Positions 1 through 5,258 of a stretch of DNA of 5,258 bases are shown piece after piece (position 1 is the first letter of the stretch; every line of letters begins with the position of its first letter). The position numbers and the translations under genes were made by a program. Under the pieces are notes generated by a model that did no database searches, was not told the origin of the DNA, and saw only the letters and a list, made by a program, of their open reading frames with translations. Where the stretch lies: the NCBI GenBank assembly GCA_024643595.1, contig JAHEMS010000289.1, forward strand, positions 1 through 5,258, read 5' to 3'. This stretch comes from Bacteroidota bacterium. Its GTDB lineage: Bacteria > Bacteroidota > Bacteroidia > Cytophagales > Cyclobacteriaceae.

Positions 1-11
1 GCGTATTTAGT

Positions 12-90
12 ACCAATTGGTCTTTCATTGTACATTTCCGTACAATTTCCCTATCCATTTCCGTACGCTAATACATAATCGGGTTACCCG
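12..90. repeat. Cluster of palindromes and a direct repeat upstream of the thioredoxin-family gene
   Basis: This gene-free stretch contains several short symmetric elements. ACCAATTGGT (12-21) is a perfect palindrome. ATTGTAC and GTACAAT (27-33 and 40-46) form a 7-base inverted repeat around a 6-base spacer. CATTTCCGTAC occurs exactly twice (33-43 and 56-66), 23 bases apart, or roughly two helical turns. CGGGT-T-ACCCG (80-90) is a further odd-length palindrome. GTAC occurs four times in the first 66 bases. Such an arrangement is what a dimeric regulator's operator region would look like. It could serve the gene at 169 or an unseen gene to the left. No regulator family is recognised, and chance cannot be excluded for the individual short elements. 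Confidence 0.5.
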
Positions 91-107
91 GCCTGACTTT
101 TGCTAAT

Positions 108-139
108 TTAGTATGGAACTACTTTTCTTACTAAATTTG
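108..139 (+). promoter_or_regulatory. Possible Bacteroidota-type promoter of the thioredoxin-family gene
   Basis: TAAATTTG at 132-139 matches the Bacteroidota -7 consensus TAnnTTTG exactly and lies 29 bases before the start codon at 169. The upstream box is weak: TTAG at 108-111, about 20 bases away, stands where TTTG or TTG is expected. A perfect TTTG at 99-102 is too distant. If used, this promoter would give a leader of roughly 20-25 bases. Confidence 0.4.
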
Positions 140-168
140 TTGTTGTAGCGAATCACGAAAAAGTCAAC

Positions 169-762
169 ATGAAGAAATACCTCGTTTTTATATTTACTAT
201 TTTTCTCGGATGGCAAGCCAAGGCTCAGCTGTCACCGGAGGCATCAAAAGCTACTCCGATTAAATGGATAACTTTTGAAGAGGCGGTGGAGAAATCCAAA
301 ACAGAAAAACGCAAGATTTTCATTGATGTTTATACCGAATGGTGTGGCTGGTGTAAGGTGATGGATAAAAGCACCTTTACCGATCCCGAAATTGCCAAGC
401 TTTTAAATGAGAAATATTATGCGGTAAAATTTGATGCTGAGCAAACTGCCGATGTCGTATTTCGCGGCACCACCTTCAAGTTTGTACCGTTTGGAAATAA
501 AGGGGCTCATCAGTTGGCCATGGCATTGCTAAACAATCAATTAAGCTATCCTAATTTTGTGTTTTTAGACGAAGAATTTAGGATCGTTCCTATTTTTGAG
601 AATTCAACCTCATTACCTGGCTACCGTAAACCAGAAGAGTTTCATATTTTCCTGAGCTTCGTTGGTGGCGATTTTTTCAAAAAGACGAACATCCAGGAGT
701 ATCAAAAAGGATATAAATCACCTTATCATTCCGCTGCTAATAATACCAGCGGCGGTATGTAA
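169..762 (+). CDS. Secreted thioredoxin-fold protein with a CGWC active site
   Basis: The 197-residue product starts with a signal peptide (charged MKK, hydrophobic residues 4-15, probable cleavage after A-K-A at residue 19). The mature protein therefore probably works in the periplasm or at the envelope. Residues about 33-165 form a thioredoxin-like domain of the thioredoxin_7/DUF255-like type. The strand FIDVYTEW leads into the redox motif C59-G-W-C62 followed by K63, and the cis-proline is P128 in SYPNFVFLD. The long insert between them (about 95-125, FRGTTFKFVPFGNKG then a helix) is familiar from Bacteroidota members of this group. The expected role is thiol-disulfide exchange with envelope proteins; the partner and direction (oxidase, reductase or isomerase) cannot be told. 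The C-terminal tail from about 175 is polar and probably disordered. The ATG at 169 is the only start that keeps the whole signal peptide. The gene stands alone, followed by a terminator. Confidence 0.9.
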   Translation: MKKYLVFIFTIFLGWQAKAQLSPEASKATPIKWITFEEAVEKSKTEKRKIFIDVYTEWCGWCKVMDKSTFTDPEIAKLLNEKYYAVKFDAEQTADVVFRGTTFKFVPFGNKGAHQLAMALLNNQLSYPNFVFLDEEFRIVPIFENSTSLPGYRKPEEFHIFLSFVGGDFFKKTNIQEYQKGYKSPYHSAANNTSGGM

Positions 763-775
763 CCCGTGATAAAAC

Positions 776-811
776 AAAAAAAGCCTTCATCTTTCGATGA
801 GGGCTTTTTTA
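776..811. terminator. Bidirectional intrinsic terminator between convergent genes
   Basis: An A-tract, then GCCTTCATC, the loop TTTC (792-795), then GATGAGGGC and a T-tract form a hairpin with a 9-base core (783-791 with 796-804). The core contains one G-T wobble, and A-T pairing extends it outward. Read rightward it ends in a run of T just after the 169-762 gene. Read leftward it also ends in a T-run, just past the stop of the minus-strand small gene at 838. It can therefore serve both convergent units. Confidence 0.9.
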
Positions 812-837
812 TTGATAAAAGGGTTTAGGTTATGATA

Positions 838-966
838 TCAATGCTTATTTTCTTGCTTTTTCGTTTTGTTGTAGTCGATGTAGCCCATAGCGGCAGCAAA
901 GCCGATAATTACCGCTACAATAGTTATGAATATGTTTGCCCCGTCAGCAATATTTTGTTCGAACAT
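838..966 (-). CDS. Small single-helix membrane protein, 42 residues, function unknown
   Basis: The frame runs from an ATG at 966 to a TGA at 838-840 and encodes 42 residues. The N-terminus MFEQNIADGA is short and acidic. Residues about 11-30 form one hydrophobic helix rich in I, V, A and G. The tail DYNKTKKQENKH is lysine-rich, which by the positive-inside rule predicts N-outside, C-inside. Support for a real gene comes from a well-matched promoter just upstream (989-1018), the shared terminator just downstream (776-811), and the protein-like hydrophobic-then-basic pattern. It lies 69 bases after the HD-hydrolase gene on the same strand, so read-through from that operon is also possible. No family is recognised. 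Small subunits of respiratory oxidases (CcoQ or CydX type) have a similar build, but no such operon is here and no motif supports that. Confidence 0.65.
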   Translation of the reverse strand: MFEQNIADGANIFITIVAVIIGFAAAMGYIDYNKTKKQENKH

Positions 967-988
967 AATAATGTAATTTAACTGGATG

Positions 989-1018
989 CAAATTTAGTAT
1001 TTATACGCACAAAGCCAA
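989..1018 (-). promoter_or_regulatory. Bacteroidota-type promoter for the 42-residue membrane protein
   Basis: On the minus strand, TTGG (1015-1018) is followed after 19 bases (counted from TTG) by TAAATTTG (989-996). This is an exact TAnnTTTG -7 box at the spacing usual for the Bacteroidota primary sigma factor. Transcription would start near 982, giving a leader of about 15 bases before the ATG at 966. The site lies downstream of the stop codon of the HD-hydrolase gene, so it would give the small gene its own transcript. Confidence 0.55.
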
Positions 1019-1035
1019 GACTCTTTTGTCCTCGG

Positions 1036-1578
1036 TTAAATCGATAATTCCTCACGGTTCATTTTCAGTACATCGATAATAAAGCGAATGTGTTCCGCAA
1101 GGTCCACACCCAGTAATTCTACCCCCTTATACACTTCTTCACGATCCACTTTGGCGGCAAAGCCTTTGTCTTTCAATTTCTTAATCACGGACTTGACTTC
1201 CAGGGAGTTGATACCATCAGGGCGAACCTGGCAGCAGGCAACAATAAAACCCGTTAGTTCATCACAGGCCAATAATGCTTTGTCTAATAGATTGTCATAC
1301 GACACATTCCATTTGGTATAGTGAGCTGAAATGGCATGAGCGATTTTTTCTTCACCCCGTTCTTTCAGCTTATCCACAATGATAAGCGGATGTTTATCGG
1401 GGAAAGCCTCATAGTCTGCATCGTGTAAAAGGCCGGCAATGGCCCACTGATCTTTATCTTCTCCCCACTTTTCGGCATAGGCTTCCATCACCAATTCAAT
1501 GGTGCGCATATGCCGTAATAAACTTTGACTTTGGGTCAATGAATTGAGTAGCGCTCTTGCGTCTTCGCGTGTAATCAT
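1036..1578 (-). CDS. HD-superfamily predicted hydrolase (COG2316-like)
   Basis: The 180-residue product is cytoplasmic, with no signal peptide or membrane segment. It resembles the compact single-domain HD hydrolases of COG2316 over its full length. The metal-binding pattern is present: H23 in the first helix (LLRHMRTIELVM), the H52-D53 doublet in AGLLHDADYE, H63 in a DKHPL segment, H81 and H86 in HAISAHY, and D106 in ACDELTGFIVA. Conserved family segments follow, such as VRPDG and the lysine-rich VKSVIKKLKDKGFA. HD proteins are metal-dependent phosphohydrolases, often acting on nucleotides, but the substrate of this subgroup is not established and cannot be inferred here. The start at 1578 overlaps the stop of the upstream TPR gene as ATGA, indicating translational coupling within one operon. 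The only Cys pair (C115-C116) is not a recognised motif. Confidence 0.88.
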   Translation of the reverse strand: MITREDARALLNSLTQSQSLLRHMRTIELVMEAYAEKWGEDKDQWAIAGLLHDADYEAFPDKHPLIIVDKLKERGEEKIAHAISAHYTKWNVSYDNLLDKALLACDELTGFIVACCQVRPDGINSLEVKSVIKKLKDKGFAAKVDREEVYKGVELLGVDLAEHIRFIIDVLKMNREELSI

Positions 1579-2729
1579 TTTCTCTTGGAAATCCTGGGCC
1601 CCTTCCGTTTCATATAATAAAGATTAAATGCGCCAACCACCAGTCCAATGGTGAGCACCACGATGGTGATCACCATGCGTGTATTTTGTAATTGCAGTGC
1701 CTGAATCTTGTTTTGACTTTTAATAGCATCCAATTCTTTTTCCTTTTCCTGCAGATCAAGCGCTATTTCCATTTGGGCGATTTTTCGGGTACTCTCTTCG
1801 CCATACACTTTTTCTCTGGCCACATCGTAGCGGACCATGGCCTCGTAGGCTTCTTTTATTTTGCCTTGCTTAAAATAAATGTAGGCCAGGCTTTTTAAAA
1901 TGTTGGGTTCAAAGATATAAGCTTCCAGTAGATGGCTGAGATTAAGTGCACTGTCCAGGTAGACTTGTGCCTGCTTGAATTCATTCCCGCGTGCATATAC
2001 TTCACCCAGGCTCGCAAAAACATTGAGTTTAGTCATCAGGTTATTTTCTTTTCTAGCCAGGTCAAGCGATTGACCATAATATTCAGCCGCCTTTTCATAA
2101 TTGCCCTGTTTGAAATACAGGTTACCAATATTATTGAGTGGATCAGAAAATATTTTGCCTGTTTTTTTACTAAGTTCAAATGCTTCGGTGTAATATTTTA
2201 AGGCCTCATCGAATAGTTGAAGGTCACTGTTCAAATTGCCCAGGTTATTCATAGATCCAACAATCCGTGTGGTATCACCCAATTCAAGAAATAGTTTGTG
2301 GGATTCTTCAAAATACTTCATCGCCTGCTCATATTCTTTTTTGAATGAGTAAACATTGCCGATGTTATTTTTAGAAATGGCGATGCCTTCTTTATTGTCT
2401 ATATCGACATAGATCTGAAGTGATTTTATGTAATACTCCAGTGCATTATCCAATGCGCCATGATTGCGATAGGAGATGCCCAGATTGTTATATGAGGCAG
2501 CCACCCCCTTCTGGTCTTTAATTTCCTTGGCGAGCTCAAGAGCCTGTTGTGCATATTCCAGCGCTTTAATCGGATCAGAGTTAATGTAGGCTCGGAAGAG
2601 CTCATTCAGTGTTTTTACTTTTAAGTCCCCTGTGGCGGTAGTCAGCACGCTTTGCAAACTGTCTGCTTTGGTTTGCGCCATAGTGCAATGAAGGGATAAG
2701 AGTAATGCCAACGTAAGAAGGAGTTTCAT
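1575..2729 (-). CDS. Exported TPR-repeat protein with coiled coil and C-terminal membrane anchor
   Basis: The 384-residue product has a signal peptide (MKLLLTLALLLSLHCTMAQ, cleavage near residue 19). A TPR solenoid follows from about 37 to 309. Six repeats are marked by NNLG/NNIG-type sites at about 81, 121, 161, 199, 239 (ASLG) and 279 (KSLA), spaced mostly 40 residues apart, so the helices are longer than in the canonical 34-residue TPR. A charged helix likely to form a coiled coil spans about 312-350 (EKEKELDAIKSQNKIQALQLQN), then one membrane helix 352-371. A basic stub (KRKGPRISKRK) ends the protein on the predicted cytoplasmic side. The signal peptide, TPRs, coiled coil and membrane helix match the sensor half of Bacteroidota TPR histidine kinases and LuxR-type regulators, but no output domain follows. 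The repeats would sit in the periplasm and bind a protein or peptide; the ligand is unknown. It is first in an operon with the HD hydrolase. Confidence 0.88.
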   Translation of the reverse strand: MKLLLTLALLLSLHCTMAQTKADSLQSVLTTATGDLKVKTLNELFRAYINSDPIKALEYAQQALELAKEIKDQKGVAASYNNLGISYRNHGALDNALEYYIKSLQIYVDIDNKEGIAISKNNIGNVYSFKKEYEQAMKYFEESHKLFLELGDTTRIVGSMNNLGNLNSDLQLFDEALKYYTEAFELSKKTGKIFSDPLNNIGNLYFKQGNYEKAAEYYGQSLDLARKENNLMTKLNVFASLGEVYARGNEFKQAQVYLDSALNLSHLLEAYIFEPNILKSLAYIYFKQGKIKEAYEAMVRYDVAREKVYGEESTRKIAQMEIALDLQEKEKELDAIKSQNKIQALQLQNTRMVITIVVLTIGLVVGAFNLYYMKRKGPRISKRK

Positions 2730-2991
2730 TTTATACGGTTTTATTTATTCAGCTGGTTCATGGGCAAGTAATAAACCAGATTTAATGACGCTAAATTTAA
2801 GACTTTATTGGTGATCCGAAATAAGAACTTAACCAAGATTGGAATTGAATTATTAAATAAAAGGGTAATATTTAGAATAAATTCGAAATGACGGGAGTCT
2901 GGATGGGTAAAGGAAATGTCTGAATCAAGTTATTCGTAAAACAAGCTCATCAGCAAACGATGGGCGAAGTAAAATCACTAAAAAAAGATCT
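2730..2991. other. Divergent intergenic region between the TPR and NTF2-like genes
   Basis: These 262 A/T-rich bases separate two genes pointing away from each other, so both promoters should lie here. No strong match is visible. Rightward, TTG at 2845-2847 followed after 18 bases by TAATATTTAG (2866-2875) is a poor TAnnTTTG match. Leftward, minus-strand TAAATTTA and TAAATCTG between about 2770 and 2800 each miss one base of the -7 box and lack a well-placed TTG. Only very short open frames occur. No hairpin, riboswitch or RNA gene was recognised. Confidence 0.5.
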
Positions 2992-3474
2992 ATGAAATAT
3001 TTTGCGTTACTGATGTTCCTTTGCCCAAGTCTTGCAATAGGGCAGGCCGGAGAGGAAGGGTTGCTCATCATGAAACCTATCGTCACTTTGTTTAAAGGGA
3101 TGAACCTGGGCGACAGTGCCATGGTGCATACGGCCTTTTCTTCTGGGGCTACCATGGCCAGTATTAGCCATAAGAATGGCAAGGTGGAGGTGCGAAGAGA
3201 ATCTTCCATCACCGGCTTTTTGAAAGCAGTAGGATCGCCTCATAAAGAGCCGTTGAGTGAACCCATCTGGGATACACGCATAGAATTAGATGGCGACTTT
3301 GCACAAGTTTGGGCATCCTATGCTTTTTATGCAGGCAAGACCTTTAGTCATTGTGGTGTAGATGTCTTTCAGTTGATAAAGGAAAATGGTGAATGGAAAA
3401 TCTTTTACCTGGTAGATACCAGGCGTAAAGAGGGATGCAATGTGCCCAGCGAAATCAGTGATCAGTTTAAGTGA
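2992..3474 (+). CDS. Secreted NTF2/SnoaL-like (lumazine-binding-like) protein
   Basis: The 160-residue product has a signal peptide (MKYFALLMFLCPSLAIGQA, probable cleavage after residue 19) and a mature domain of about 140 residues. That domain has the layout of the NTF2-like cone fold: a first helix region (MKPIVTLFKGMNLGDSAMVHTAFSSGATM), a loop with a variable strand (KNGKVEVRRES), then the strands DTRIELDGDFAQVWASYAFYAG and VDVFQLIKENGEWKIFYLVDTRR. This matches exported Bacteroidota proteins annotated as nuclear-transport-factor-2-like or Lumazine_bd_2. The family includes enzymes and plain binding proteins, and no catalytic residues can be assigned. C121 and C149 could form a disulfide in the periplasm. 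The ATG at 2992 follows an A-rich run (2980-2987) and keeps the full signal peptide. The serine-hydrolase gene starts 41 bases downstream with no terminator between, suggesting an operon. Confidence 0.82.
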   Translation: MKYFALLMFLCPSLAIGQAGEEGLLIMKPIVTLFKGMNLGDSAMVHTAFSSGATMASISHKNGKVEVRRESSITGFLKAVGSPHKEPLSEPIWDTRIELDGDFAQVWASYAFYAGKTFSHCGVDVFQLIKENGEWKIFYLVDTRRKEGCNVPSEISDQFK

Positions 3475-3515
3475 TTTCAGTTTGTATTATTATATCAACA
3501 GGTAAACTTTTCCTA

Positions 3516-5258
3516 ATGAAAGCCAGAAATTACTTCTTATTAGTATTGCTCACCTTAGTAGTTTCCTGCAACTCTACGGAAAAGCCCGGTACAGACCTGT
3601 CTGCAACCATTCACACGGTAGAAACAAGCCTGTCGGCGCCGGTGCAAATCGTGGGCGATACTCTCTGGACGATCGAAGAACGCATGAAGCATTATGGGGT
3701 GCCCGGCGTGTCTATCGCAGTGATTCATGACCATAAAATTGTTTGGAGTAATGCGTATGGCGTCATGGATAAGGATACTCAAGAACCCATCACCACACAG
3801 ACCTTATTTCAGGCAGGTTCGATCAGTAAACCGGTAGCTGCTTATGGTGCATTGAAGTTAGCGCAAAGCGAAACTATTAAACTTGACGAGAACGTAAATA
3901 CCTATTTGCGTTCGTGGCAGTTGCCCGACAATGAATTCACCAAAGAAAAGAAAGTGACACTGAAACATCTGCTTACGCACACAGGCGGGTTAACGGTTCA
4001 TGGCTTTTTAGGTTATAGTCCTGATTTGCCTGTGCCTACATTATTGCAAGTATTAAATGGCGAGGCACCAGCTAATAGCGCTGCCATTCGCGTAGATAAG
4101 GTGCCAGGTGAAAGCTGGCGTTACTCCGGTGGAGGATACACCATCATGCAACAAATGCTGATCGATGTGGAGGGCAAACCTTTTCCGGAAATCTTAAAGA
4201 CAAACGTACTCGATCCTTTGGGCATGATTTCCAGCACCTATCAGCAGCCCTTGCCTGCCGAACAACTTTTGCTCGCTGCCACCGGGTATTTGCCCGATGG
4301 TACCATGACGAAAGGGAAAAGACATACCTATCCTGAAATGGCGGCAGCCGGACTGTGGACCACCGCTGATGACCTCGCCCGCTTCGCCATCGATGTGCAG
4401 CAAACTTTGAAAGGCAAAAGCAGTAAGGTACTTTCACAAGCGATGGCCGAACAGATGCTTACCCCGTATGTTGTTGATTATATGGGTCTTGGCTTGTTTC
4501 TGGAGAAGCACGATAGTGAAATGTACTTTGGACATGGTGGATGGGATGAAGGCTTTTCCAGTAATTTGATAGCGCACAAAGACAAAGGTTATGGAGCCGT
4601 GGTGCTCACCAACTCCAACCAGCCTGATTTCATTGACGAACTTATCCGTGCCGTTGCTATAACGTATCATTGGGATGGATATGTTCCGTCCTATGAAAAG
4701 AAGGGGATGGAAGCCGCTGATGTGGACAAGATTGTTGGCCGCTATGCCTATAATTCCGATGAAGTGGTGACTGTATATCAGAAAGACGACCATGTTTTCT
4801 CTGAGTACCTTCGTTTCAAACAACCTATGGAGTTGTTCAAGGTTTCTGACAGCACTTTTGCGCGGAAACAACGGACAGCACTCATCCAATTTCAGATCAA
4901 TCCGGCTGATGGCAAACGTTACCTCACATTTCTTGAACAAGATAAGTCGATCGAGTTTAATCATCCTTTGATGGAACCCGGATTGAAAGTTCCTTATGAG
5001 TGGATATTGGAAGGTAACGTTGATAAAGCGGCGGAAGCTTACACCTCGTTAAAAAAGTCAAATGCCAATGATCCTGCTGTGCAGGAACAGAACATTAACC
5101 AGGGAGGATATGAGTTATTGAGTAGCGGGCAAACCAGACATGCGGTTGACCTCTTGAAGGTGAACACCATTCTGTATCCGAAAAGCGCCAATGTGTACGA
5201 CAGTTATGCCGAGGCCTGCATGAAAAATGGAGACATGCAACTCGCCATTATTAACTAT
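3516..5258 (+). CDS. Lipoprotein serine hydrolase (class C beta-lactamase/S12 peptidase fold) with C-terminal TPR, partial at the window edge
   Basis: The frame runs from ATG 3516 to the last base with no stop: 581 complete codons. The N-terminus is a lipoprotein signal (hydrophobic 6-16, lipobox V-V-S-C18). Residues about 50-385 form a beta-lactamase/S12 domain: S102-I-S-K105 (SxxK nucleophile and base), Y203-S-G (the YxN position, with Gly for Asn) in WRYSGGGYT, and H340-G-G (KTG position) in FGHGGWDEGF. LLTHTGGL (152-159) and VLDPLGM (231-237) are also typical of the family. Residues about 400-485 form a small beta-rich domain, and about 490-581 begin a TPR-like helical domain (PKSANVYDSYAEACMKNGDMQLAI). 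Relatives usually end a few tens of residues later, so the missing part is probably short. Such proteins are mostly peptidases or esterases acting on peptidoglycan-like peptides or unknown esters; antibiotic resistance should not be assumed. No clear ribosome site precedes the start, and the NTF2-like gene lies just upstream. Confidence 0.9.
   Translation, partial: MKARNYFLLVLLTLVVSCNSTEKPGTDLSATIHTVETSLSAPVQIVGDTLWTIEERMKHYGVPGVSIAVIHDHKIVWSNAYGVMDKDTQEPITTQTLFQAGSISKPVAAYGALKLAQSETIKLDENVNTYLRSWQLPDNEFTKEKKVTLKHLLTHTGGLTVHGFLGYSPDLPVPTLLQVLNGEAPANSAAIRVDKVPGESWRYSGGGYTIMQQMLIDVEGKPFPEILKTNVLDPLGMISSTYQQPLPAEQLLLAATGYLPDGTMTKGKRHTYPEMAAAGLWTTADDLARFAIDVQQTLKGKSSKVLSQAMAEQMLTPYVVDYMGLGLFLEKHDSEMYFGHGGWDEGFSSNLIAHKDKGYGAVVLTNSNQPDFIDELIRAVAITYHWDGYVPSYEKKGMEAADVDKIVGRYAYNSDEVVTVYQKDDHVFSEYLRFKQPMELFKVSDSTFARKQRTALIQFQINPADGKRYLTFLEQDKSIEFNHPLMEPGLKVPYEWILEGNVDKAAEAYTSLKKSNANDPAVQEQNINQGGYELLSSGQTRHAVDLLKVNTILYPKSANVYDSYAEACMKNGDMQLAIINY

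Noticed and set aside
2845..2875. Promoter-like TTG and TAATATTTAG upstream of the NTF2-like gene
   Set aside because: The -7 box deviates at two positions in an A/T-rich background and lies over 110 bases from the start codon, so it is mentioned only as a weak candidate.
2925..3243. Two overlapping minus-strand open frames across the start of the NTF2-like gene
   Set aside because: They oppose a gene with a signal peptide and a recognisable fold. Their translations are rich in residues typical of antisense reading and show no motif.
3481..3510. Promoter-like TTTG (3481-3484) followed after 18 bases by TAAACTTT, just before the serine-hydrolase gene
   Set aside because: The -7 box has two mismatches, and transcription would begin almost at the ATG, leaving no leader. 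Co-transcription with the NTF2-like gene is the simpler reading.
4434..4964. A 176-codon open frame on the minus strand inside the serine-hydrolase gene
   Set aside because: It lies entirely antisense to a gene with clear catalytic motifs. Its translation shows no domain, signal peptide or composition typical of a protein, so it is a shadow of the sense codon usage.
3516..5258. Calling the serine hydrolase an AmpC-type antibiotic resistance gene
   Set aside because: The fold is shared by many peptidases and esterases. The YxN asparagine is replaced, and the lipoprotein anchor and C-terminal TPR region are not features of AmpC enzymes.
1..5258. A mobile element, CRISPR array, defence system or RNA gene
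   Set aside because: No transposase, integrase, spacer-repeat array, tRNA-like fold or defence-type domain is seen. The HD protein matches a stand-alone hydrolase family and lacks any nuclease-helicase partner of the Cas3 type.

Overview
The window looks like a chromosomal segment of a Bacteroidota bacterium (Cytophagales/Chitinophagales-like; the exact lineage cannot be read from the sequence). The evidence is moderate-to-low GC, start codons preceded by A/T-rich stretches rather than Shine-Dalgarno sites, promoter-like sequences of the Bacteroidota type (TTG or TTTG, about 19 bases, then TAnnTTTG), and a gene content typical of the phylum: a secreted thioredoxin-fold protein, a signal-peptide TPR protein with a C-terminal membrane helix, a secreted NTF2-like protein and a lipoprotein serine hydrolase with a C-terminal TPR. 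No mobile element, CRISPR array, rRNA or tRNA was seen.

Layout. Bases 1-168 carry no gene but hold clustered palindromes, an 11-base direct repeat and a promoter-like site in front of a secreted thioredoxin-family gene (169-762, +). A strong hairpin terminator (776-811), symmetric enough to work in both directions, closes this gene and also the genes arriving from the right. Those are three minus-strand genes: a 384-residue TPR/membrane-anchor protein (1575-2729), an HD-superfamily hydrolase (1036-1578) that overlaps it by 4 bases (ATGA), and a 42-residue single-helix membrane protein (838-966) with its own good promoter match.

A divergent intergenic region (2730-2991) separates these from a rightward pair: a secreted NTF2/SnoaL-like protein (2992-3474) and, 41 bases later, a lipoprotein serine hydrolase of the class C beta-lactamase/S12 peptidase fold (3516 to the window edge, still open). 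The pair is probably co-transcribed.

How they fit together. Four of the six proteins are predicted to act in or from the envelope, and a fifth is a small inner-membrane protein. The clearest functional link is the TPR protein with the HD hydrolase: their stop and start codons overlap, so they are probably translated together, and the TPR protein has the build of a Bacteroidota TPR sensor that lacks its usual kinase or DNA-binding output domain. Whether the HD protein supplies an output is speculation. The rest of the window is ordinary, and no clearly new multi-gene system is evident.
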